64,000 nt of DNA from Aerococcus sp. HMSC062A02 (GTDB lineage: Bacteria > Bacillota > Bacilli > Lactobacillales > Aerococcaceae). Shown here piece after piece: positions 8,641 through 16,682 of this stretch. Under the pieces are notes generated by a model that saw nothing but the letters and a program-made list of their open reading frames with translations, made no database searches and was not told where the DNA came from. Every line of letters starts with the position of its first letter. Position 1 is the stretch's first letter. The position numbers and the translations under genes were made by a program. Where the stretch lies: contig NZ_KV797910.1 in assembly GCF_001809535.1 (NCBI RefSeq), forward strand, positions 146,560-210,559, given 5' to 3'.

Positions 8641-9032
8641 TGGATTTTGAAGTAGAGTTTGATCCAACCGATTTGTCTATTCTTGAAAAAGCTTTTCAAG
8701 GGTTAAGTCGGGTAGACTATCTAAAAATAGCTGATAAAAATATCACACAGATTTTTAACCGAGCGGCTAGAAAACCAGGGACACCGATTGATAAAGGACA
8801 ATTACGGAATTCACGACGTAAACGATTGTCTAGGGCCAGTGCTTCTAGTACTTCCTGGAGGCGAGAATTTGGGTATACAGCTAGCTATGCCCCTCATGTG
8901 GAATTTGGCCATCGAACAAGGTCCGGAGGGTATGTTCGCGGTCAAAGGTACCTTTACAATAACCAATTAAAGCAGCGGCCGATTTATCGTCGGGATATTC
9001 TTGAAGGACTTGCTAAGGCTATGAAGAAATAG
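8640..9032 (+). CDS. HK97 gp10-like/minor capsid tail-joining protein
   Basis: 130 residues from ATG 8640, which overlaps the previous stop; a GTG at 8628 in the same frame lies inside the ribosome-binding site AAAGGTGG. The centre, GTPIDKGQLRNSRR and YTASYAPHVEFGHRT, is the characteristic pattern of HK97 gp10 family proteins, which help join head and tail. Confidence 0.82.
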   Translation: MDFEVEFDPTDLSILEKAFQGLSRVDYLKIADKNITQIFNRAARKPGTPIDKGQLRNSRRKRLSRASASSTSWRREFGYTASYAPHVEFGHRTRSGGYVRGQRYLYNNQLKQRPIYRRDILEGLAKAMKK

Positions 9033-9040
9033 GTGTCGCA

Positions 9041-9448
9041 ATGATTAAAAAATTAAGTTTCATTGACCTCTATCGAGCACTCAAAGAAACGATTGAAAAG
9101 CATACAGATTACCGGGTGATTGATGACATTCAGTTGAATGAGCAATCGCCCTTTTATTATGTTGAGATTCTAGAGAAAAGAGATACATCAACTAAGACGA
9201 TGTTTAGAGAAACGGTTGTGATTTCTCTGCATGCTATTGCTGAACCGAGCGGAAGCAAGGAACAGGTCTATGACATGGTCCAAGCACTGGAAGAAGCCAT
9301 GACAATTGAGTTGCAGATTCCAGGGGTCGACATTTTAGACCAGCGTCAGAATGGTGTCTATCGCTTTAACTTGGATGAAACCAATGAGTGGCATGGCATC
9401 ATTGATTATGAAATTCGTATTTCCTATGGGTTTAAAACTAAAATTTAA
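9041..9448 (+). CDS. tail completion/minor capsid protein (SPP1 Gp17-position)
   Basis: 135 residues with a mixed alpha/beta pattern, starting 8 bases after the gp10-like stop. The position between the gp10-like protein and the major tail protein is that of tail-completion proteins that cap the tail tube. The RFNLDETNEWHGIIDYEI segment resembles phage proteins of this slot. Assigned by synteny. Confidence 0.7.
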   Translation: MIKKLSFIDLYRALKETIEKHTDYRVIDDIQLNEQSPFYYVEILEKRDTSTKTMFRETVVISLHAIAEPSGSKEQVYDMVQALEEAMTIELQIPGVDILDQRQNGVYRFNLDETNEWHGIIDYEIRISYGFKTKI

Positions 9449-9464
9449 GAAAAGAGGGAACTAA

Positions 9465-9968
9465 ATGGCAGAGAATGCATTTGATAATAACTTGTATTGT
9501 GATTTTGATAGTACCGCGACTAAAGCTATTGCTGGTAAAGATATCTTGCTCGCTGTATTTGATGCAACAGGCGCTGCTTTATTGGCGATTGCTGGCCAGC
9601 AAGGTTTAACCATTAACCGGACCGCTGATTCAATCGAGGTGTCTAGTAAAGATACTAAAGGTGGTTGGAAGTCTAAGATTGCTGGGATGAAGGAATGGTC
9701 TATTGATAATGATGGTCTTTACGTCCAATCTGACAAGGCCCACCAACAACTGGGTACTGCTTTCGAAAATGGTGATCCTGTTTGCATCAAAGTGATTGAT
9801 GGAAAACGTAAGAAAGGGATGTTTGGTGGTTTAGCTTATGTAACTGACTACACACTAGAAGCTCCCTACGATGATGGGATGACTTACAGCATTACTTTAG
9901 ATGGTAATGGCGCTCTAACTGATTTAACAACAACTAAAGGCACTAGTGACGTTATGCCAGCGTCTTAA
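9465..9968 (+). CDS. major tail tube protein (TP901-1 family)
   Basis: 167 residues with AAGAGGGA upstream. The pattern GKDILLAVFDATG, a middle DSIEVSSKDTKGGWKSKIAG stretch, then WSIDNDGL, is the hallmark of TP901-1-type major tail proteins, which polymerise into the flexible tail tube. It is followed directly by the two tail chaperone frames, as in TP901-1-like phages. Confidence 0.93.
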   Translation: MAENAFDNNLYCDFDSTATKAIAGKDILLAVFDATGAALLAIAGQQGLTINRTADSIEVSSKDTKGGWKSKIAGMKEWSIDNDGLYVQSDKAHQQLGTAFENGDPVCIKVIDGKRKKGMFGGLAYVTDYTLEAPYDDGMTYSITLDGNGALTDLTTTKGTSDVMPAS

Positions 9969-9982
9969 GAGGAGGAAGATAA

Positions 9983-10348
9983 ATGACTGATAAAAATATC
10001 CAGGTTGAAACTGAAGAGACAAAGAAAAAAGACAATTTAATTATTGTTAATGATGAGTCTTACGAACTTCGCTATACCTTGAAACGGATTGAAGCGATTG
10101 AGAACTTACTAGGTGATTCTGTTTTACACCTCTTACATAAACAAGAGGCTGTTTTATCGATTAGCCAGCTCCGGACGCTATTCACCCAAGCCCTTTATAA
10201 AGTCGATGGGGGCAAGGTATCTCCGGAACAGGCTAAGAAATATTTCGATGCTTTACTCTTATCTGAAGACTATGGCTATATCAAACTAAATGGTTTAGTT
10301 GTAACAAAAATTTCGGAGGACTGCGCTTTTTTATTCCCTCAAGCTTAG
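9983..10348 (+). CDS. tail assembly chaperone (gpG-like)
   Basis: 121 residues, GAGGAGG upstream. A charged N-terminus is followed by a helical domain (RYTLKRIEAIENLLG, SISQLRTLFTQALYKV). It lies between the tail tube and tape measure genes, the place of lambda gpG equivalents that coat the tape measure during assembly. Near its end it contains T TTT TTA, a classical slippery heptamer, allowing a fraction of ribosomes to make the longer GT product. Confidence 0.88.
   Translation: MTDKNIQVETEETKKKDNLIIVNDESYELRYTLKRIEAIENLLGDSVLHLLHKQEAVLSISQLRTLFTQALYKVDGGKVSPEQAKKYFDALLLSEDYGYIKLNGLVVTKISEDCAFLFPQA
10327..10333 (+). promoter_or_regulatory. programmed -1 frameshift site (T TTT TTA)
   Basis: In the G frame the codons are gct ttt tta, so the heptamer 10327-10333 reads X XXY YYZ exactly in phase. 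The -1 frame is open from upstream of this site through to 10782, while the zero frame ends at TAG 10346-10348. This is the expected layout for gpG-gpGT frameshifting in siphophages. Confidence 0.88.
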
Positions 10349-10782
10349 TCCAGTTTGAGTATTTTTCAACGGATCAAAGCAAAATCGATGAGAAAGAATT
10401 AGAGCAAAGAAAGCACTATTCGACTCAAATTGATTTTGCTTTTTTTGCTGTGAATTTTGGGTATTCAAAAGCAGATTACGAAGCCCTGACACAGCTTGAA
10501 AAGCTTTTTATTATGAAAGCGTATGAGAATAAGACGGTTGAACAAACCACTTATATTCGCAACGCTGTTCTGAATGCTGTCAGCAATGCACTGCGGAAGA
10601 AGAACAAACGCTTTGTTGATCTATGGAAGAAAGCTCAAAAACCTTTAGATAAAGAAAAAGCTCAAGTTGACCTTAGTGTTGTTCTTGAAACCGAGAAAAA
10701 AGAAGGCAAGGACTGGGTAAGCCGGATTTACGAAGCAAATGGCATGCAACCACCAAAACGAGAGGAGGTAACCGATGGCTGA
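10333..10782 (+). CDS. tail assembly chaperone extension (gpT-like), made as G-T fusion by -1 frameshift
   Basis: The frame is open from the slippery site to TGA 10780-10782, giving a fused product of about 266 residues (117 from G, 149 from this part). No ATG with a ribosome-binding site opens it; GTG 10450 is internal and has no such signal. The segment is helical and basic (ALRKKNKRFVDLWKKAQK), like phage chaperone T domains that contact the tail tube protein. It overlaps the tape measure start by 8 bases. Confidence 0.83.
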   Translation: MPSSLVQFEYFSTDQSKIDEKELEQRKHYSTQIDFAFFAVNFGYSKADYEALTQLEKLFIMKAYENKTVEQTTYIRNAVLNAVSNALRKKNKRFVDLWKKAQKPLDKEKAQVDLSVVLETEKKEGKDWVSRIYEANGMQPPKREEVTDG

Positions 10783-13471
10783 TTACACGTTGAGCGTTGA
10801 AATTCGTGGAGATTCAAATGATTTACAAGAATCTGTAGAAAAAGTCCAGGATTTACTAGATGGTCTAGGCGATAAAAGTTCCATTGGTATTATGGGAATG
10901 GCGAAAGCGTTCGGTATCGCTCAGCTCGCAACACAAGGGGTCACAATGGCGATAAGCGCTATTTCCAATTCTATGGATAGCGCGATTAACCGCTTCGATA
11001 CGATGAACCAATTCCCTAAAGTTATGTCTAACTTGGGGTATTCAACAGATGAATCAAAAGCAGCCATCGACCGACTGAGTCAAGGGATTGATGGCTTGCC
11101 GACTCGTTTAGATGATGTGACTGGGAATGCTCAACAAATGATCTCGACACTTGGTGATATGGATGTTGGGGTTGATACAACTCTAGCTCTAAATGATGCT
11201 TTCTTAGCTAGTGGGGCATCGTCAGAGGACGCGTCTCGTGGCCTCCAGCAATACACCCAAATGTTATCGACAGGTAAAGTTGACTTAGAGTCCTGGCGAA
11301 CCTTAATGGAAACCATGCCAACAGCTCTCCAACAAGTAGCTGAAGCGTTTGGTTTTACTGGTAAAACGGCCAAGAATGATCTCTTTAATGCCTTACAAGA
11401 TGGCACGATCACCATGGAAGAGATGAACCAGAAGTTCATTGAATTAGACACCTCAGCAGGAGGATTTAGAGATCAAGCCCTAGATGCATCGCAAGGGATT
11501 CAAACATCCTTTGAAAACATGAAGAATGCAACTGCTAAAGGTATTGCCAGTGTGATTGAGGCGATTGATACAGGCTTACAAGATGCTGGGCTCGGGTCAA
11601 TTGCTGATAACTTCGACAAAGTTAAAGGTGTTATTAGTGATACCTTTGCTACAATCGCTCAACATGTTCCAACAGTGATTTCAGCTATTCAAAGTGTTAT
11701 TGAAAAACTAAGGAGCATTTGGGATGCTCTAGGTCCTTTACAACCACTCATTAAAATTGTAATTGGTGCCTTCCTCGGGACAAGGGTAGTTACTGGAGTT
11801 CTGGGCAGTGTAACCAATGGAATTAACGGGGTGACTAAAGGGCTTGAAGCAGTTGGTGGTCTGAAGGGAGCCTTTAAAGCAATTACTGGAGTCCCTCAAC
11901 TGGCAAGCCAAGTTGGCTCGCTTAAGGGGGCTTTCGGTGGATTAAAAGCTGCTATGCCTGGGGTCAGTGGTGCCATTTCTACTGCTGTTGGCTCAATTAA
12001 AGGAGGTCTCTCTAGTCTATGGGCAACGCTTATGGCTAACCCAATTATTTTGGTAGTCGCTGCTATTGCAGCATTGGTTGCCGGGTTTGTCTGGGCCTAT
12101 AACAACGTTGAATGGTTCCGGGATGGCGTAAATCAAGCCTGGGAGACGCTTAAGACAGGCCTAGCTACAGCTTGGGAAGCAATCAAGCAAGGTATCGCAA
12201 GCTTTGGTCAATGGATCAGTGAGACTTGGACAAGTATCAAGGAAACCCTAGTGGCTGTTTGGCAACCAATCTCTGAGTATCTGATGCAGGTATGGCAAAT
12301 GATCACAGAATATGGGATGCAGCGATGGAATACGTTTAAAGAAAACTTCTCTAGATTGTGGGAAGGCATCAAGATGATGTTCCAAGGTGTTTGGGAAATC
12401 ATTAAGGCAATATTTATGGGAGCAACCCTTGTGATTATCGATATTCTAAACGGTGATTGGACACAGTTAGGGGAAGATCTTAAGCTGATTTGGGATTCGA
12501 TTGTTCAAGGAGCTCGACTCATTTGGGAAGGGCTAAAAACTTACTTTTCAGGTTGGTTAGAAAACGTTAAGTCAGATTTCTCAACCGCTTGGAATGGGGT
12601 CAAATCTACTCTCTCAGCCCTTTGGAATGGCATCTTAGCATTAGGACAGCAAGTGTGGAATAACCTCAAGAACGCTTTTATGTCGATTACCTCGAGTCTT
12701 ATTCGATCTGTGATCGCTAAATTTACTGCTATGAAGGCTTCAGTTATTGAAATAGCAAACGCAATTAAAGATGGCGCTGTTCGTGCTTGGAACCAATTAG
12801 TGACTAGTGTCCGAAACATTGTTGATCGTGTGAAGAGCACCTTTAACAAGTTAAGGAATATCAACCTTTATGATATAGGGGTTGCTATTATCCAAGGCTT
12901 CTTGAATGGCCTTAAAGCAGCCTTCGAAAATGTAAAAAGCTTTATTGGTGGTATCGGCTCATGGATTCGAGAAAACAAAGGGCCAATCCAGTACGATAGA
13001 AAGCTACTGATTCCAGCAGGTAATGCTATCCTAGATGGTTTCCTAGTTGGGTTGAAAGATTCCTTTAAAGATGTTATGGCCTTTGTTTCTGACATTGCTG
13101 AAGAAATTCGGAAGATGCTTCCAGATAATTTCCAAATGGGGTTTGGTTGGAATCTTGAAGGGTCACCACCTCTTCCTGAAGGCGGAAAAGGTATAGAGGG
13201 TGGCTCCAGAGGCTCTGGGAGCGGCGGTATTGGCTCTGTTGTTTCTCCTAATGGAAATCCCTACAGTTATCACAATATCATGCCTAGAGGGAATTATGAG
13301 GTGTCTGGAGGTTCTGGGACAACGATTATTCAGCAGGACCGTGATGTTTATATTCGTAATGTCATTGATATTGATGGTCGAGAGTTCCAACAAACTACGG
13401 CTAAATATACTCGTGATGCACTGGATACCCTAGAGAAACGGGAAAATAGATTTATTGGTAAGAGATTTTAA
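10775..13471 (+). CDS. tail tape measure protein
   Basis: 898 residues, the longest tail gene, preceded by GAGAGGAGG. Residues about 70-240 match the TP901-type tape measure core (FDTMNQFPKVMSNLGYS, MISTLGDMDVGVDTTLALND). A hydrophobic segment lies near 422-443 (NPIILVVAAIAALVAGFVWA). It is followed by repeated tryptophan-rich helices (WETLKTGLATAWEAIKQGI and relatives). The protein sets tail length and probably takes part in DNA passage across the membrane. The C-terminal 100 residues are Gly/Ser-rich. Confidence 0.95.
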   Translation: MADYTLSVEIRGDSNDLQESVEKVQDLLDGLGDKSSIGIMGMAKAFGIAQLATQGVTMAISAISNSMDSAINRFDTMNQFPKVMSNLGYSTDESKAAIDRLSQGIDGLPTRLDDVTGNAQQMISTLGDMDVGVDTTLALNDAFLASGASSEDASRGLQQYTQMLSTGKVDLESWRTLMETMPTALQQVAEAFGFTGKTAKNDLFNALQDGTITMEEMNQKFIELDTSAGGFRDQALDASQGIQTSFENMKNATAKGIASVIEAIDTGLQDAGLGSIADNFDKVKGVISDTFATIAQHVPTVISAIQSVIEKLRSIWDALGPLQPLIKIVIGAFLGTRVVTGVLGSVTNGINGVTKGLEAVGGLKGAFKAITGVPQLASQVGSLKGAFGGLKAAMPGVSGAISTAVGSIKGGLSSLWATLMANPIILVVAAIAALVAGFVWAYNNVEWFRDGVNQAWETLKTGLATAWEAIKQGIASFGQWISETWTSIKETLVAVWQPISEYLMQVWQMITEYGMQRWNTFKENFSRLWEGIKMMFQGVWEIIKAIFMGATLVIIDILNGDWTQLGEDLKLIWDSIVQGARLIWEGLKTYFSGWLENVKSDFSTAWNGVKSTLSALWNGILALGQQVWNNLKNAFMSITSSLIRSVIAKFTAMKASVIEIANAIKDGAVRAWNQLVTSVRNIVDRVKSTFNKLRNINLYDIGVAIIQGFLNGLKAAFENVKSFIGGIGSWIRENKGPIQYDRKLLIPAGNAILDGFLVGLKDSFKDVMAFVSDIAEEIRKMLPDNFQMGFGWNLEGSPPLPEGGKGIEGGSRGSGSGGIGSVVSPNGNPYSYHNIMPRGNYEVSGGSGTTIIQQDRDVYIRNVIDIDGREFQQTTAKYTRDALDTLEKRENRFIGKRF

Positions 13472-13490
13472 ATGATTAGGGAGGTAGAGA

Positions 13491-15347
13491 ATGGCTGAAA
13501 CCTTTCAAGTATATTTCAATGGAGAAGAATTAAACTCGGTATGTCGTATCACTAAAGTTGATCGGGAGCTTCTACCTCCACATGCTGTTGATAGTTACAA
13601 GATTGACCGGCGAAATGGTGAATTCTTTGATGGTGAATCTTATGGCGCACGTCGAATTAAAATTTCTTTCACTATTCATAATGAGAAGCTGCAAGATGCC
13701 CGGCAAGTTTTAGCATACATGCTCGATACTCGAGAGCCTAAGGAAATTATTTTAGGTGATGAGCCGGATCGATATTACCTAGGTATCGTTGAAGGAGCAT
13801 CAAATTTTGATGAGATTTTAGATGTTCTAGCTAATGGAACCTTTACATTCCTTTGCTTAGATCCCTTTGCTTATGCAATCTGGGAGAGCACGGTTGAAGT
13901 TCCAAGAGGGACGCATCGGTTTTCATTTCAAAACGAGGGATCCGCACCAACGCTCCCTCGTTTTGAATTCGACTTTATGAGTGACTGTGGTTTTGTTGCT
14001 GTAGCTAGCCCCAATGGAATTATCCAAGTTGGTAATCACAAAGAGCAAGACTTAGAAGCAATTCCTCCTTCCGAGAAAGTCATGGCGGAAGAAATGGATA
14101 ATATCTCCGGATGGCGAACAGACATTCCCTGTGAGCTCGATAACTTTAGCCCGACAGGGAAGTTTGGAACAAATAAATGGGGAGTAACCAATCCTAATCA
14201 AGGAAGCTCATCTAGTACGAGTGCGACGATTATCCCGGCCAAGAATGGGCGCTTTGAATATCGACTTAGTGATGGTGTAACTTGTTTAATTGCCCTCTAT
14301 AGCATTTCTGATGGTCAAATTAAAGTAAGTATTGGGCTTTATCGTAATTCAACAAGGCGAGGGGCCTATAACCTCTATCCAGCAGGGCATAATTATTCAC
14401 CGCGATTAAATCTTCGTTTAAATGGAACAAGTCATTCTAAGAGTGTTCCTTTTGATTTACGAAATATGCGAGTGAATAGCGTTCAGTGGCTGGCTAATTT
14501 CTCTGCTAATTCGAGTGGCAATATTGATCTAACGATTGATTTTGATCCTAAACATCCAACAATTAATCGCTTTGTGAAGACAGAAAGAGGCTCTGTCCAA
14601 GGGGCTAGCGCTTCAGATGGTTCCTGGACACAGAGTCGTCCTTGGCATGGTGCAGTGATTACTAAAGCCTTTAAGAAAGCAGGCACTCGAATGAGTACTT
14701 ATAGTCGGTGCCAGCTGTCTCATGAAGCGAAAGGTTGGGGTGAAACCGGAATTCAGCAGCATTATTTACTAGATAATAACCAAAAAGCAATTATGTCGAT
14801 TAAAATTATCGATGTTTCGACTAATTATCGATCGATTAATGTGGAATGTTGGATTCACTATCCTAATGGCAGTGCCAGACGATATTCTAGAGATAGCTTC
14901 TTTGATTTCAAAGGTACGATTAAAATGTGGAAGATGGGAGCTGAATTAATTTGGCAAATTCACAATGAACGCTCCAATGAGACACTCTACTATAAGACGA
15001 CTCTACCTTCCTTTTTGGCGCGTGTGGTCTCTTACTACCAAATCGCTGCAGGTAAGCTGAGAGATACTAATTCTTATCGCTATAACGATATTATGGGGGT
15101 CTATGCTGATTACCACAACACAGATAAGTGGAAGGATATCCCTAATGAATTTAGCTTAGGAGAAAGATTAGTCATCGATAATCAAACAGGTGATGTGACC
15201 TTGTCTGGCTTGCCGCATTATGGCTCACTGGACATTGGTTCTCGTTTTTTTGAAATTCCCACAGGTAAAACAGACTTACAGTTTGGCTATAGCGGCTGGG
15301 CTCGAGATCCCTTTATTCGAATTAAATACCGAAAAAGATGGTTATAA
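13491..15347 (+). CDS. distal tail protein (Dit) with large central insertion ('evolved Dit')
   Basis: 618 residues, against roughly 250 for classical Dit proteins. Residues 1 to about 150 match the siphovirus tail component N-terminal domain (VDSYKIDRRNGEFFDGESYG, DPFAYAIW). The last 60 residues (NEFSLGERLVIDNQTGDV, then GSRFFEIPTGKTDLQFGYSG) match the usual Dit C-terminal galectin-like end. Roughly 200-540 is extra, beta-rich and Ser/Asn-rich, and resembles the carbohydrate-binding insertions of evolved Dits. Dit forms the hub between tail tube and tail tip; the insertion may give a first host contact. Confidence 0.88.
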   Translation: MAETFQVYFNGEELNSVCRITKVDRELLPPHAVDSYKIDRRNGEFFDGESYGARRIKISFTIHNEKLQDARQVLAYMLDTREPKEIILGDEPDRYYLGIVEGASNFDEILDVLANGTFTFLCLDPFAYAIWESTVEVPRGTHRFSFQNEGSAPTLPRFEFDFMSDCGFVAVASPNGIIQVGNHKEQDLEAIPPSEKVMAEEMDNISGWRTDIPCELDNFSPTGKFGTNKWGVTNPNQGSSSSTSATIIPAKNGRFEYRLSDGVTCLIALYSISDGQIKVSIGLYRNSTRRGAYNLYPAGHNYSPRLNLRLNGTSHSKSVPFDLRNMRVNSVQWLANFSANSSGNIDLTIDFDPKHPTINRFVKTERGSVQGASASDGSWTQSRPWHGAVITKAFKKAGTRMSTYSRCQLSHEAKGWGETGIQQHYLLDNNQKAIMSIKIIDVSTNYRSINVECWIHYPNGSARRYSRDSFFDFKGTIKMWKMGAELIWQIHNERSNETLYYKTTLPSFLARVVSYYQIAAGKLRDTNSYRYNDIMGVYADYHNTDKWKDIPNEFSLGERLVIDNQTGDVTLSGLPHYGSLDIGSRFFEIPTGKTDLQFGYSGWARDPFIRIKYRKRWL

Positions 15348-15359
15348 GGAGGTGGAGCA

Positions 15360-16682
15360 ATGATTTTTATTCTTGATCAAGGGCACCAGGTTGTTGGCGT
15401 TTTAGATAATACCAGCGAAGGTACCCTTCACTACTATGATGATGTAATCCGGACAAAGGTAAGAGGCGGTATAAAAACCTTTGATGTGGTCATTAAGAAG
15501 CAGAAAAAGTTTGAAGACTTAATTTCTAAAATCTGTGAAGGCAACTATATTACCAAGAAGAACAAAGCCGGTAAGCAATTGCTTTTTCAGATTATGGAAG
15601 TTGAAGAAGGCTCCGCCAAAATGGAGAAGAAAATTTATGCAGAAGATGCAGGCATGGACCTCATTAATGAAGTTTATCCTCCAGTTCTTAATGAAAAAGA
15701 CAAAGTAGAGAGCGAGAAAGCTCAAAAGGAGTATGACGCCAAGAGAGAAAAGGCCTTGAAGACGTCTGAAAGTAAGGGCTTTGAAAGTGATGACTCAGTT
15801 CCACCTCAAAAGGAAATCGTGATTCATAAACGAAGAAAATTTGTAGACCTCATCAAGACAGTGCTCTATGACACAGGTTGGGAAATTGGCGAGATTGATG
15901 AATCACTTCAAACATCAGAGCGTCAGTTTGAGTCCCAGCAATACCAAACAGGCTTAGAGCGGTTAAACAGTATCTGCCAAGTCTTTGAGTGCGACTATGA
16001 CTTTACTGTTGATTTTGACGGTAGCCAAGTGAAGAAAATGTATTGTAATTTCTACAAAGAAATTGGCAAGGATACTGGTGTTATTTATGATGCTGATCGC
16101 GACTTGATTGATGCCACTAAGATTGTGGATATTACCCGGGTCATTACAGGCGTAGAACTGGCTGGTAAAGAGATTCCTCAATATAAAGAAGTCATTGAGG
16201 AACAAAAAACAACCAAAGTTGACAATGCTCCAAGTTCTGGAGGTGGTAACAATAACAGTAGTGGAGGGGGCGGCAACAAAAAGAACCCTTATGGCATTTC
16301 TGATAAAAAAGAAAAGGCCATTCAAAACTGCTTACAACAGCTCGGATGGCCCTATGTTTGGGGTGGTGAGAGCCGGGCGGAAGGTGGTTTTGACTGCTCT
16401 GGCCTCTTTGATTATGGCTTTAAACAAGCCGGCTACGGCCTTCGAGGACGGACAACGACTTATACCATTCATGGTCAACAAGGCTGGCACAAGATCAGCC
16501 GTAATCAAGCGACTAGAGGTGATGTGGTAATCGTTAATGGCGTCAACCATGTGGTGATGCTTCTCCAACCCTTATCAGTGAGCGACAAGATTCTACATGC
16601 CCCTCAACCCGGACAGAAAATTTGTTACTCAAATTTGAAGTATTTTAACGTGACAGGATTTTATCGAATTAATGGAGAGTAG
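15360..16682 (+). CDS. tail-associated endopeptidase (Tal), N-terminal part with NlpC/P60 hydrolase; ends at in-frame TAG
   Basis: 440 residues, AAGGAGGTGGAG upstream. Residues 1 to about 285 are the N-terminal portion of the prophage tail endopeptidase (Tal/gp37-like hub) domain. A Gly/Asn-rich linker (about 288-310) leads into an NlpC/P60 peptidoglycan hydrolase with FDCSGL (C346) and NHVVML (H397). The frame stops at TAG 16680-16682, and the same frame reopens at once with GTG 16683. The missing C-terminal half of the Tal hub domain lies in that next frame, so the two were probably one protein. The hydrolase likely opens the cell wall during DNA injection. Confidence 0.85.
   Translation: MIFILDQGHQVVGVLDNTSEGTLHYYDDVIRTKVRGGIKTFDVVIKKQKKFEDLISKICEGNYITKKNKAGKQLLFQIMEVEEGSAKMEKKIYAEDAGMDLINEVYPPVLNEKDKVESEKAQKEYDAKREKALKTSESKGFESDDSVPPQKEIVIHKRRKFVDLIKTVLYDTGWEIGEIDESLQTSERQFESQQYQTGLERLNSICQVFECDYDFTVDFDGSQVKKMYCNFYKEIGKDTGVIYDADRDLIDATKIVDITRVITGVELAGKEIPQYKEVIEEQKTTKVDNAPSSGGGNNNSSGGGGNKKNPYGISDKKEKAIQNCLQQLGWPYVWGGESRAEGGFDCSGLFDYGFKQAGYGLRGRTTTYTIHGQQGWHKISRNQATRGDVVIVNGVNHVVMLLQPLSVSDKILHAPQPGQKICYSNLKYFNVTGFYRINGE

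Noticed and set aside
10450..10782. Second chaperone frame as an independent gene with a GTG start
   Set aside because: No start signal is visible and the slippery heptamer upstream is in perfect phase for a -1 fusion.
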